Source: Nageia nagi
Taxonomy: Eukaryota; Pinophyta
Direction of reading: 5' to 3'
Length of the DNA: 64,000 bases
Assembly: GCA_050084985.1 (NCBI GenBank)
Contig: JBITNC010000002.1
Span: forward strand, 10,106,001 to 10,170,000
Part shown: positions 9,874 to 21,200 of the stretch, piece by piece
How positions within the stretch are numbered: position 1 is the first letter of the stretch
Layout: the number at the start of each line of letters is the position of its first letter
The notes under the pieces: generated by a model
What the model was told of the DNA's origin: nothing
Databases searched by the model: none
What the model saw: only the letters and a program-made list of their open reading frames with translations
Translations under genes and position numbers: made by a program

Positions 9874-10770
9874 TGTTTACAAATAAAATTGAATTTGCAA
9901 ATAAATAAATAAGCAAATATCTACAAACTCAATATTATCTGTATTTAAGCTACTGGTAGCAATTTATTCTAGATAACAATAAACAACATAACCAATTCAG
10001 AAGTGTAATTGTACCAACCAAGATTGTAATTTGTGTACTTACCTCATGGAATGTACCTGACAATAAAAGATGCAGATATTGGTGATGTACTGATGATGAG
10101 CTACCTTTCCAACAGCATCGTAACCTGCAAGGATGCCAAAAGAGGACCGTGGGCAATCTATTTCAGTGATATAACAGTGCCAGCGGTGTTCTTCCGTTCA
10201 TGAAGGAGCATCGATGGCCTTTGTTTTGATAGCTTTGACCTCTCAGTTAGGTTCGGATCTTTAGTATAGATATCTTAGATAGTAGTATAATATCAGAATT
10301 GATCGCAGATGTCAAGAGAGCTCACGTAAGGAAGCACACAAACCACAGCCTTGTAGGCGGTACCAAGAGATACCTTAAGGGGTAGCCACTAACAAGACCA
10401 TACGTGGGATCATATGTATCCTTGTTATTGTGGACTTACTATTAGATCCCTTATTTATATAGATAATAGATAATACCACCCATAGGTCAGCGTGCATCCA
10501 CATAAATAAGGTTAATTCACAAGATTTAAGATAAACACATCAATAAACAAGATAATTCATGCAATATTCAAGATAACCCATGCAATATTCAAGATAACCC
10601 ATGCAATATTCAAGATAACCCATGCAATATTCAACATAACCCATACAATATTCATATTCAAGCCAAACATTGATATTATCACTTTAATCCATTCAAGACA
10701 TATAGTTAGGCTAAGCATATTTCATTAATTTATTGATTTAAAAGCATAAAATCATTTTTATGTGTTAACA
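9874..10770 (-). repeat. Element A 5' LTR (right copy)
   Basis: The same length (897 bp) as the left LTR, TG...CA. About 36 substitutions separate the two copies by hand alignment; about 34 are transitions and 2 transversions, with no indel. Six of them fall in 16 bases and destroy the GGACCGC/GCGGTCC inverted repeat present in the left copy. The minus-strand TATA-like element (CTATATAAATA) at 10452-10462 is the likely promoter for element RNA. Confidence 0.95.
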
Positions 10771-10775
10771 ACTTG
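10771..10775. repeat. Target-site duplication of element A, right copy (ACTTG)
   Basis: Identical to 3157-3161. Immediately beyond it the minus-strand chromovirus B integrase resumes. Confidence 0.95.
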
Positions 10776-12745
10776 TCACTCATAATATTTGTTGGCATAC
10801 CATGGATTCTAAACACTTCTCTAAATAACAAATCAACCACTTATATTATTATGTATATAAATGGAATGGCAAAAAAATATGCAAACTTTGTCAAACTATC
10901 CATCACAACATAAATATAATCCTTACCTTGTACCTTTAGAAAATTAATGATGAAATCCATTGATATACATTCCCATTTCTAATTTGGAATGGGAAAAGGT
11001 TGTAACAAACTTATTGAAAGTGTGTTCTCAACCTTGTTCTCTTGCCAAGTGACACAGTACCTCACATGCCTAAGAACATCATCCTTCATTCCCTTCCTTG
11101 TGAACCTCTCATGTAACTATCTATATGTCTTGAAAGACTCTAGATGACCAACCATGGATGTGTTATGCATTACCACAATCAATTTCTCCTTTAACTTTGA
11201 ATCTAGCATAATAAAAATTCTATTTTTGCAAAAAATAGTCCATCTTTTACATTCACACACTTGATGCATCACTTGGTAAAAGGAAAAAAAAAATTAGGAA
11301 GGACAAGTAGAGGGCATGAAGTCATCAATTCTTTAATTTCTCAAAAGGCCTTTTGGGCATCATTACTCTAGTAAAATGCTCCCTTATTTTTTAATGCATT
11401 CAAAGGTGTCATCAAAGTTGAAAACTCTCTAATGAGTCTCCTATAGTAGTTGCAAAGTCCCAAGAACCCTCTTAATTGAGTCAAAGTAGTAGATGTAAGA
11501 TAATTTTGAATTGATGCAATCTTTGTTGATCTTCTTGGATTCCGTTATTATTGATTATGTCCCCAAAATATAAAATCTTAATTAATCCAAATTCACATTT
11601 GGATTCCTTTGCATATAACTCTTGTTACTCCAAAATACTCAAAATATAATCTAAGTGCATCAAGTGATCTTCCCAATAACTACTATAAACAAGGATATCA
11701 TCAAAGAACACCAACATAACTTCCTAAAAATTTGATTCATAGCTGATTAAAATGTGGCCAGAATATTAGTCAAACCAAAAGGCATCACCAAGAAAGCATA
11801 ATACACAAAATGACATCTAAAGTTTATTTTATGTATGTCCTCATCCATAACTCTGATTTGGTGGTAGCCATATCTTAAGTCAATCTTAAAAAAGTATATG
11901 GATCCATACAACTCATCAATGATTTTATCCACCCTATGAATATAAAATCTATTTTTGATGGTCTTTTTATTTAGTACCATATAATATATACACATCCTTA
12001 ATGTCCTATCCTTCCTTTTCACCAAGACAAATGAAGAAGCAAAGGGGATAGTACTAGGGTGAATGTGACCCATGGCTAGTAATTCCTTGATTATCTTATC
12101 GATCTCATCTTTGTATATTTTTTATATTCTTATAGGGAGTAATCATGATTGGTTTTATTCCTAGATATAACTCAATCACATGCTAAAATCTCCTATTGGA
12201 AGGCAAACCCCTAAGCATCTCTCAAAAAATTCTACTATGCCTATCAAACAAAATCAAAAGGTTTGGATGATGAGAAACATGTTTAAATAAATGAGGCATA
12301 TCTTTAGACATGAATATGTTATCGACCTAAACTATTTTCTCCTTTTTTAGTATCTTTTCCATCCTTTTGATTGACACATTTTGAACTGCATTATCCTTGA
12401 TTCCTTGCAACATAATCTCATGCCCACTACTCTTTAGTTTAAATAATAGTGTTTGATGATAGATGATGTAGTTTCCCAATGAGATAAATTATTGTAATCC
12501 TATAATAATATGAGGTACTACTCCTAAAGGAAACATAAAGAAATCATCATCAACTGAATAATTATCCAAATTTATCTTCAATTTAGTTACAAATTTATTA
12601 CATAGCACAATGTTTCCATTCCTTATAGCTACATTGAATCTAGAAAATGATTCTAATTTCAACTTCTTTGCTAAAAAAACTATCATCTATGAAGTTGTGG
12701 GTTACCCCACCATCAATCAATACAATCACTTTCTCTCCCAATGCC
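10776..12745 (-). pseudogene. Ty3/gypsy element B: protease, RT and integrase relic
   Basis: On the minus strand, from right to left: a retropepsin at about 12745-12490 with the active-site region IVLIDGGVTHNFIDD; a reverse transcriptase at 12073-11747 with PSTIPFASSFVLVKRKD and a YGYHQIRV...MPFGLTN core; then its C-terminal part near 11640 (ELYAKESKCEFG). RNase H looks internally deleted: only an LPSDAS-like scrap remains near 11290. Integrase follows at about 11170-10776 (VGHLGVFKTYR, LLQPFPIPN, then SMDFI holding the first catalytic Asp). There are many stops and frameshifts. With the chromodomain at 2.3 kb this is a Tekay/Del-like chromovirus. Its 5' LTR was not found. Confidence 0.85.
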
Positions 12746-13720
12746 TGTCTTGGCATCTTGATGGTGAAATATCTGTTCACACCACTCAATGTAGGAATTC
12801 TTGCATTTATGGCTATGTTTGGGGTTGATTTTGGAATAGTAAGAGCCTATTTGATGGTACCTCAAAATCATGTTCCTCATTAGACCCATACTTATCATCT
12901 AATGCATTCCCATCTAAAATGATCTCAATTTAATGAATATTTTAGTATCAAGTGGTTGAGAAATGAAAGCTTGTGATTCTGGTATGGACTACATCAGTAA
13001 TTATTTCATATTGTATTCTTATGTTTGAAAAGGATTTGGTGTAGAATGAATAACATTCAAATATTAAGAGGGATATATAGGATTGGGAGTGCTAACCAAT
13101 GCTTGATTGGTTATTCCAATGGTAAATGATACTAAAGGAACTTGAGATTATGGTGCCCATGTTTGGATGGAAGGAAATTAAAAGGAGGTAGAAAGATAGT
13201 ACTCACATTTAAACCAAAAATGGAGGATTGAACAACTAAAGGAATGACTTGGGTAGTTGTAGGTGGGTAGCCCAAAGAAGCTACAAAAGGGATGGTTGGT
13301 TATGTTTGAGGTATGCCTAAAGTGGAAGCTAATTGTTATAAAGAAGTGATAGCTATACTAACAAGAATGGCAGAAGTGGTTGAACTTTGTATAGAGAGAT
13401 ACGATATAACTTGGATTGAAAGTGGAGTTTTTGTAGTAGAACCTAAAATTATGGTAATAAATAAGATATTGGATCATATGATAGGTGTAGATATATTTTT
13501 GATCTACAAGTAATGTTACAAAGCTTCAAGGTTTGCATCTAGGAATTTGTCAAAAGCTTTTTCACTTGAGATGAAAGGATCATCATCCTCTATGGTGATA
13601 TAATAAGGGATAGTGATTGGAATAACTATTGTAGGAATGGTAGCTAAAGGTTTAGATATGATTGGATCATATTCATAAGTCTCTTTAAGCTATCTTCAAC
13701 TCATTATTTTCACCATAGTT
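12746..13720 (-). pseudogene. Probable gag region of element B, heavily decayed
   Basis: The position upstream of the B protease, and a low-complexity minus-strand translation rich in Pro, Ser, His and Gln, are all I can offer. No zinc knuckle or capsid core was recognised. The plus-strand frames at 12610-12883 and 13313-13513 are antisense to this region and I do not call them genes. Confidence 0.35.
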
Positions 13721-14544
13721 ATTGATTATTTTACATATCTTCTAATGGGCATAAGTTTTGACTATTATATGTGGAGCATCCCTATAATCATAAGCAATCA
13801 TTCATGATCCAAAGGAGCATAAGGATCTACTTGGGGCTAACTAACCAAAGTGACTAGTGAAAATTCATGATTGATGGCTTCATATAGATAGTTTAGGCTC
13901 AAAACAATCAAGTGAGTGCCCATCATGATCTAGGCACATGGGGTCCAAATTCATTAGGTAAGCTATTCACAAGCCTAGGTATTGGGGTCTATCCCCTCAT
14001 TTCATCATACTATATGAATACAAAATTCCAACTATATGAATGCAAAATTCCAATTCATATAGTTGGATGTTGAAAGAAGAAGAGAAGAGGGATTATCATC
14101 CAACTATATGAATGCAAAATTCCAATCCCACCCAAGCTATTCCAGGTCTAATACAAGGGAAAAAACCTACTAAAAAAATAAAAAGAATTAAACTAGTCCA
14201 ACTCCAATTATTAGAAATGTAATACTAATAAATGTGTACTTTTAGAACATGAAAGATCTAAGCAATATATCTTATTGAAAATAAGAACTTGGGCTTAAGT
14301 TTCCAGGGATTACTTGTATCAATCATGTTATTCATGCAAATTCATTAGTTAATCATATAAAGATATAGCTCTTTGTAACTTATAACATATTTGTAAGGAA
14401 ATAAAGGAAACTTGAAACACACCTTCATGATTTAGGCAGTTGCCTAAGTTGTTGAAGGAGAAAACCTTCCTTAGTAAGAAGTCAACTCCCTAAACCTACT
14501 TAAAGAATTGATAAATGAAAGTGACAACATTCATGAAAGTGTAT
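13721..14544. other. Junction region between B and E, with hairpin and short repeats
   Basis: No coding sequence was recognised. Three copies of a 22-bp unit (ACTATATGAATGCAAAATTC and flank) lie at 14009-14030, 14031-14052 and 14103-14124. A perfect 17-bp inverted repeat has arms at 14053-14069 and 14097-14113 around a 27-base purine-rich loop. The 5' edges of E, and of B if it is still present, should lie here but I could not fix them. Confidence 0.5.
14053..14113. repeat. 17-bp perfect inverted repeat (hairpin)
   Basis: ATTCATATAGTTGGATG at 14053 is the exact reverse complement of CATCCAACTATATGAAT at 14097-14113. The loop is AG-rich. It appears to have formed from an inverted copy of the neighbouring 22-bp direct repeat. 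No terminator or miRNA role is claimed. Confidence 0.85.
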
Positions 14545-15864
14545 AGTCATACATATTTTAGAGCAATAGGAAGATTTTTGTATGGGTATGATTTGTTTTG
14601 ATTCTTAACTGCTTGAAAGAATGATGACACTTAGAAAATTTTGAACATTTCCTATAAAGTTTAATTCTAATGGAGATTTGGCAATAATGGAATAGACAAA
14701 GTTTACCAAATAGCAACAAAATGGAATAAAAGTTATATTTAACCATTTTTTGAGTGTTTTGCATAACATTGTATTTTGGCAAAGATTTGGTAGTGCATAT
14801 CATAATGAATTTCCTTGGAATAACAAAGAAATCAAATATCTTTAGTTTTCTTTAGCATAAGTCCTATCAATGATATTTAACCTTATATCATGATGAATCA
14901 CATTCAAGTTAACCGTATGAAGTGTTCCTATTTTTGAGATTTGAGTTCTGGCCAATCTAGTTCAAAGTATGTTAAAATAATTTAGTTGAAATAATGTTAA
15001 TTCCTCTATATTTGGTTTTGACAAGTACGTATAAATTCAAATACATGCAAATACTATTAGAATCATAGCAAAATACTTTTCTTTTCCAAAATGATGGTTG
15101 TAGTTCTCAAATCCAATTTTTCAAGTTTCGATCAATCTAGAGGTTATTAATATACATGAAAGAATGATTTAGATTTTTTATATTTGAAGATGTGTTGTTG
15201 ATCTATTATCAAAAAATAAAATATGATATTTTGTAAATATCTTGTTAGTTTTTGATATTTTATCATTTATCAATAGTTTGTTAGAAGTTAGTTAGAAGAT
15301 TCTCTTGAAAGAAAAGCTATATGTAATACCTTCATTGAAGGAGAAAGGGGTCAGATATAGTAGATATTGCCCCTAGTTTATACTTGCACCACTGATTATG
15401 ATATACAATTTAAGCTTCTTGATCTCTTAGCCATGATTTATATTAGATTATTCTTAAATTGTTATGTAATTTTTTTTTTGCACTTTGAAGATTATGAAAG
15501 TTTATCAATGGTTAATTTATATCTGTAAAGTGCTTTGTAGAACATAGTTACTTGGAACATTGTATTCTATTTGGTGGTTGTAAAATCAAACTATCTAATC
15601 AACTTGGATTTTGCTTTAATAAATGCATGAGCTAATCTAGTTATTTATTTTGCCCATTTGCAACCCACTACACTAACATTTTAAGTTTATTTTAGTTTTG
15701 CAAGTTTGTTTTTTCATTTTACTTTTTGGTAAATCCTAGTTCGATTCAAATAAGAATTGACTTTCTTTGGAGATTTAATTTTAGTTTTAAAGGTCATTCA
15801 TTAGAATTATGACTGTTTCTTAGATATGGTGGTGCATGTATAAAAATACCACATCTCATTCAAC
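14545..15864 (+). repeat. Element E 5' LTR (left edge approximate)
   Basis: Colinear over more than 1.2 kb with 31067-32824: shared blocks include AACAAAATGGAATAAAA, ATCATGATGAATCACA, and a GAAGGAGAAAGGGGTC block (15338-15353 and 31816-31831). The right edge ends TTCAACA at 15864, matching ATAAACA at 32824. The copies are clearly much more diverged than those of A, F or G. The left edge is estimated from where similarity fades. A minus-strand frame (14558-14803) is paralogous to one in the other LTR (31103-31309) and is not a gene. Confidence 0.75.
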
Positions 15865-15880
15865 AATATTATAATTATTT

Positions 15881-15900
15881 TTGGCATGCCCGATGGGATG
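15881..15900 (+). other. Candidate primer-binding site of element E
   Basis: TTGGCATGCCCGATGGGATG lies 16 bases after the LTR end. It has the TTGGC start seen in Tat and Athila type primer sites and resembles the candidate at 37689. The spacing is longer than usual, so confidence is moderate. Confidence 0.5.
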
Positions 15901-16129
15901 ATCTCTTGCCTTCATTTAAATTATGCATGGTTATCAAATCATGATGGCAACTCTACTTGGTTGAAAAAGGTTTTTCTTCCTCAATTTTTGTTGATTGTAA
16001 ATGATTACAAGATCAAAATCTAAGAGAGCAAATTCCCTAGCATTAAAAAGTTAGAAATATTTGTAGAAGCCTCACTCAAAAATCCAAATCTACTTTAGAT
16101 CTTATTCATATTTTAAACCCCATCATGTT

Positions 16130-17340
16130 GAACTATGTTCCACCTTTTACTCAAAATAATATTTTCAATATGCTTGTTCAAATGGCTCAGCCACCTCCAC
16201 CTCTTGTTTATCTATCTTGGAATACTTTTAATACTCTTTGATTTCAAAATCCCCATGAAATCTCAATACAAGCTACTAAATCTTTACAAAATTGGAATGG
16301 CTATGGGGATACTTCTTATGAGCATTTCTAGGATATTACCAATATGGCCAAGCAATTAAATATCATTCATGAAGATGCTATGGTTAGGTTGCTTACCATA
16401 TCCTTCTTTGGCAAAGTATTGGATTGGTATAGAACTCTACCAAACAATTTTATCTTTACATGGGCTCAACTAGCTAAACCACTCATTCTTGAATTCAATG
16501 AGGTTGGAGATCCTTATTCTTTGATATCATAATTTAATGTCATAAAAAAACATAGTCAAGAAAACATATATGACTTTAACTTGAGATTTTCTAAATCTTA
16601 GACTAGAGTACCTATATCTGTAAGGCCACATCCTTCAATGGCTTTGATGTTTTACCTTAGAGTGTTCGCCCCAAATCTAGCCTTAAAAATCCAAATGATA
16701 TTAATCCAACAATTTTTGAACATATAAAAAAGTGTCCTACAAGTGAAAGCCTTTGTTATTTATGTAGGAAAGCTTTCTACTAGGCCATTTACACCTATGT
16801 CATATGTGACCCTAACTCCTATGCAACCTTCAATACATATTTATCCTACACCTTATGTAGTCTAAACTCTTGATTTACCTTAGTTACAAATTTTGATAGC
16901 ATAACCTCAACTTGCATTGCCTGCATCACAACCTTGGCTTGCTTTACCAACACCCTTTCCATAATTAACACTACCTGCAACTACTTCAAGTAGTAATGTG
17001 TAGCAAGAAAATGCAAATCAAATAAATATTATTGAACTAGAAGTTGTATTGAGAACTTTAACAATTAATAGTTGATTAGAGAGAAACCAAAGGTGTGACT
17101 ATTATGATCTAAGAGATGATGAAGGCCAGCAAAGTAAGTACCCCTATCCTATAAAAGATCAACAACAATAATGAGATCCATCAAGAATATAAAGTATTTC
17201 TCCTCAAGAAAATATTGTTCCTTCAAATCAAGATTGGTTTAGAGCTTGCAATGATCCACATATACAAAATTCATGTCGAATTTCCAACATCAAACTAAGT
17301 TGGCAGCAAATGATGGAGTAAGTCTAGACTATTATGTTGA
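16130..17340 (+). pseudogene. Element E gag (Tat-like), many stops
   Basis: The plus-strand translation shows a capsid core at about 16340-16680: AKQLNIIHEDAMVRLLTISF, then GKVLDWYRTLPNNFIFTW, then a GDPYSLIS and NIYDFNLRF segment. This layout is that of Tat/Ogre gag. A Pro/Gln/Ala-rich linker follows to about 17000. No zinc knuckle was recognised. Numerous in-frame stops make it non-functional. Confidence 0.75.
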
Positions 17341-17690
17341 AGAAGGAATATTTGAGGTGAACCTCATGATTTTGCTAGAAGCTACAAATTGATCTATTGA
17401 AATAAGGTATGCAGTAAGATAGTTTCATCTTCATAAGTAGATTCAAGCTTTATCTAGCTAATCTTTTTCAATCCCCATTTACATATGTGTCTAAGCTATC
17501 ATCAAAAAGTCCCATAGGTGAATCTATGGCTACTAATAAAATAACGTTGGAAAAAAAATTCTAAGAAAATAAGTTGCTCAACATTTTGCTTCTCTATAGG
17601 ATCAAGAAAGAGAGAGAGAAACCAAAAGATTCAAATTCTCATCCTTTACCAGGTCCTAAAGAGAAGAAGTTACTCAATCCAACAAGAAAA
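17341..17690 (+). other. Decayed gag-pol linker of element E
   Basis: No domain was recognised. The sequence is K/E-rich when read on the plus strand and connects gag to the protease. Confidence 0.4.
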
Positions 17691-18380
17691 AATATCCAAA
17701 AGAGAATTCTTTTTGCATAGTTCCATATAATATAGTAGATGAATTGAAGATAATTCCATTAAGAGTATCAATTTTTGATGCATTATTGATTCTCAAAAAA
17801 ATTGACTTGCTTAAGTCGACACTATTAATCCTAAATGAAGGAGATGAGGGTTGAAATTACAATCTATATGCAACTAATAAATTACCATCTGTGGGAAAGA
17901 ATAGACCAGCTCCTTTCTATATCACCCTTGAATTAAAAGATCATATTGTTCATAATTATATGATATATTCATGGATTGTTAAACCCTAGATGTATTAAAG
18001 GATGTCCCAATGAAGCTACATAGATGTTCAAGAGTTTCTGTTATCCAAGATATCATAGTTGTTGACCTTCCTCTAATGTTTGATTTATGTTTATCAAGAG
18101 AATTTACTTTCAAATTAGGAGGATATTAAGCCATATATTATTCCCACATGTCAAGTTCTTATAAGAGTAAAATGTTCAATGTTATAAATGAGCCTACAAC
18201 ATGTTTTCTTACAGGAAAAACTACCTCAAATTAACATGGTATATGGGTAAGCTATGTTGAAAAATGTTGTTAAAGAAGAATTAGATTCAGTTGATTTAGT
18301 TTTTGAATTAATGATTAATCAAATTGAAAGAAAGGGTATGGAAAATTATATCATTATTGAAGATATTACATAATTGTCAA
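17691..18380 (+). pseudogene. Element E aspartic protease region (decayed)
   Basis: The plus-strand translation contains PAPFYITLELKDHIVHNYMI, the usual lead into the Tat retropepsin active site. The expected D-S-G triad after it is no longer readable (YSW). Later, a VVDLPLMFDLCLSREFTFKL stretch, with the FGMLLSR-like flap-to-end segment of the family, is recognisable. Several frameshifts are present. Confidence 0.7.
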
Positions 18381-18419
18381 CCCTAACAGTTCAAGAACTA
18401 AGGGAAAAGGAACTATGAC

Positions 18420-18800
18420 ACATGCATTTTGATGATGCAAAGTCAAAGAATGGAGCTAGCATTGAGGTAATTTTGAAATCCCCTTTAGGTGAAACCAAGA
18501 GATACTCTTTTAGGCTCACATGGAGTTATACCAATAATGCGATGGAGTATGAGGCCCTATGCTCAGGGCTTGAAGAAGCAATAAAATTAATTATTAAATG
18601 TTTAACAAGTTTTGGTAATTCTAAATTGGTTATTAATTAAGTGACTAACAAATGTCTGTAAAATATCATTATCTAAAGAAGTGCAAAAATAGAGTATGGT
18701 ACCTACTAGAGAGCTTTAATGCTCTAAATCTTACTATAATCCCTAGATATTAGAATAGAGAAGTTGATGCTCTAGCCCAAAAGGGATCAAAATTTGATCC
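18420..18800 (+). pseudogene. Element E RNase H of archaeal type (aRNH), located before RT
   Basis: The open stretch 18422-18640 reads MHFDDAKSKNGASIEVILKS, then TNNAMEYEALCSGLEEAIKL: the first catalytic Asp region and the N-AxEYxAL helix of an archaeal-type RNase H, the second RNase H known from Tat elements. The C-terminal end (IIPRYQNREVDALA) is at about 18735-18780. It sits upstream of the RT, separated by about 500 bp of linker, while a gypsy-type RNase H follows the RT. Confidence 0.75.
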
Positions 18801-19069
18801 TACACATCATTGGTTGAAAAGGAAAAGTATTCAATTAATCTTCAAATCTTTTGATCCTGATAATAATTATTTCTAGAAGATTTTTAATAGTGATGAAGAT
18901 ATTAACTCATTCTTGGCTACTCAAATGTTATGCTCTAACAGCCAAGAGTCATTGGTTGAAGCATTTAGAGAGGAAGATATTGTATAGTTGAAAAATAATA
19001 CATTACCCAAAGGTGTTATTGCTTTTGAATATGTTTTTAACAAAGATGATCAAATAAGAAAGGGATAAA

Positions 19070-19790
19070 TTTTAGCTTCTCCTAAGAATTTTAAGGAGTT
19101 AGAAATAGCTACCAATAAGATTTTTAAAGTTGGTATAAGGAATTCTTCTAAATATATTGAAGAGATTGTTGAATTGATGAAGGAATTTGTTGGAGTCATG
19201 GCATGGTCCTATGACATCGATGTACTTCAACACACCATAGAATTGGTAGAAGGAGAAAATCCCTTCTGGAAAAAATAGAGACCAGTAAATCCAAAGATTG
19301 AAGTTGTTATGCAAAAACAAATTCAAATGTTCTTTCAAGAAAGGATCATTTATCCCATTAAACATTCTACTTGGGTGGAAATTTTGGTGCCAATCAGGAA
19401 GAAAAATGGGGACATCAAGCTATGTGTATATTTCTAAAATCTAAATAGAGCCTCACTAAAAGATAATTATTCATTGCCACTTATGGAATAGATATTACAC
19501 ATGGTTGCAAGATCAAAATATTTTTCCTTCCTTAATAGTTTCTCTTGATATAATCAAATTTTGGTGAAAGATGATGACTAGTATAAGACTACATTCACCA
19601 TAAAATGGGGGATATTTATTTTTCAATGTATGCCCTTTGGCTTATCTAATGTAGAAGCAACTTTTCAATGGAAAATGGATCATGCATTTGGTGAACAAGT
19701 TAATGATCTATTTTTAGTTTATGTGGATGATATTACTCTATTTTCACATAAAAAGAAATATCACTTGCAACATCTTCAATAAAAAATTTT
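19070..19790 (+). pseudogene. Element E reverse transcriptase
   Basis: The plus-strand translation shows NPKIEVVMQKQIQMFFQERI, a WVEILVPIRKKNGDIKLCV segment, NRASLKDNYSLP, then CMPFGLSN and the catalytic FLVYVDDITLFS near 19720-19745. The order and wording match Tat/Ogre RT. In-frame stops lie within the palm (around 19434, 19487 and 19549). Confidence 0.88.
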
Positions 19791-20079
19791 TAAATGTCAA
19801 GAGTTCAGAATATCTTTTAATCTGAAGAAGTTTATTTTGTTGTAGATTAAGGAAAGTTGTTGGGGCATATGATTTCCAAAGATGGATTTTCTATTTATTC
19901 AAAATAGTTGAAGCTATCTCCAAGATCACTATTCCATTAAATATAAATAAGCTACAATCTTTTCCAAGACAAGTTAATTTCATGAGGAGATTTATTCAAG
20001 ATTTCACTGGAATCACTCAACCAATTATAGATTTACTAAAGGCTAAGGTTACTTTCAAGTGAATGTAAGAAAGAATTAT

Positions 20080-20560
20080 GGTATTTGAATAGATTAAATT
20101 GACCATTATGTTCATTTCGATTTTAAAAACTCCATCTTTTTCAAATGAATTCATCTTATATGCATACAAAGCTAAAAAGAGTATAGCAGTATTTCTAACC
20201 CAAAAGGAAGATAATCATGATGAACACCCCATAGCTTTCTTTAGTCAAACATTACATGATGCTAAATAAAGATATGAATTTATTGAAAAGCAAGTGTTTA
20301 TAGTTATGAAAGCTCTCAATAAGTTTAAGCATTATGTTTCTCATAACAAAATTTTAGTGCTTACAATTCACCCAAATGTTAAAGAATATATTTTACAAGG
20401 TGAGATGGACCAAGGTAGAGTCAAATGGATCACCTAAATTTTGAAATATAATGTAGGGATTAGACCTACCAAGATAATCAAAGAAAGAGCTCTCTATAAA
20501 TAATTGGCAGTGGATCTAAATTTAGAAGAGATCATGATTGTTGAAGATGAAATTCAATAT
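20080..20560 (+). pseudogene. Element E gypsy-type RNase H and connection region
   Basis: After RT the translation gives FILYAYKAKKSIAVFLTQ, then EHPIAFFSQTLHDAK, then KALNKFKHYVSHNKILV. This is the standard Ty3/gypsy RNase H. The catalytic TDAS is altered to AYKA. The connecting segment (GRVKWIT...LKYNVGIRP) follows. Confidence 0.8.
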
Positions 20561-20739
20561 GTTGAATGATCAAAAGAATCACAAAGTTGGCTAACATAGT
20601 TATGTACATATTTTGAAAGTGGTAAGTTGCATATAAACTTAATTCTTCCCAAAGGTAAAGGTTTAAGTTGAATGCACTCAATTATTGTATGATTGATCAT
20701 GTTTTGTATAGAAAAAATCATGATGAAATGTTGTTGAGA

Positions 20740-21200
20740 TGTATATACCCAAAAAAAAAAATTGTTGAAATTCTGAAGGAATTCCAATCTAGTTTTTCTA
20801 GAGGGAATTATTCTAGATATACCACTGCAGCCAAGATCTTACAAGTAGGTTATTGATCATCAATCTATATTGATTCCTTCTAGATAGCAAACAGGTGTGA
20901 TAAATATCACTAATTTGTGGGGAGAAGGATAATGGCAACAATACCATTACAACCCATTACTATAGAAGAACCATTTCAACAATGGGATTAGATTTCATTT
21001 GTATGATTAATCTTGGGTCATCATTTGGGAACATGTTCATTTTGATAGCCATGGATTATTTTTCTAGGTGGGTTGAAGCTTTTGCAATGAAATACCAAGA
21101 TCAAGATACTATTATCCCTTTTATGGAAAAATCATTACTAGATTTGGTATTCCTCAGACTATGATATCAAATAATGATCTGGCATTCTAAGGAGCTTGAG
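20740..21200 (+). pseudogene. Element E integrase, N-terminal part (cut by element F)
   Basis: The zinc-binding region is recognisable at about 20800-20930 (TTAAKILQVGY). The catalytic core starts at 20980: LDFICMINLGSSFGNMFILI, then DYFSRWVEAF. The next Asp region (ISNNDLAF-like) ends at 21195, where element F begins. The remainder resumes at 26403. Confidence 0.85.
21196..21200. repeat. Target-site duplication of element F, left copy (TTGAG)
   Basis: TTGAG before the left LTR equals TTGAG at 26398-26402 after the right LTR, which fixes the ends of F. Confidence 0.95.

Larger units (their letters stand above)
3162..10770 (-). mobile_element. Element A: complete gag-only LTR retrotransposon with antisense PMD gene
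   Basis: This is a 7.6-kb element bounded by two 897-bp LTRs (3162-4058 and 9874-10770), each TG...CA, flanked by ACTTG duplications. It lies on the minus strand: the primer-binding site abuts the right LTR and the polypurine tract abuts the left one. Minus-strand order is 5' LTR, PBS, gag (about 9782-8645), antisense plant-mobile-domain gene (8175 back to about 5750), tandem repeats (5430-4531), PPT, 3' LTR. I could find no protease, RT, RNase H or integrase in the 5.8-kb interior, so it would have to be mobilised by the enzymes of another element. The gag style (RHIQGF, CEYHQTKGHATNGC) points to the Tat/Ogre branch of Ty3/gypsy. Hand alignment of the LTRs gives about 36 differences (4%). 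Confidence 0.93.

Noticed and set aside
14474-14478. GTAAG as target-site duplication of E (also at 32825-32829)
   Set aside because: The left copy is not followed by a TG LTR start and the LTR edge there is not defined; a 5-base match by chance is likely.
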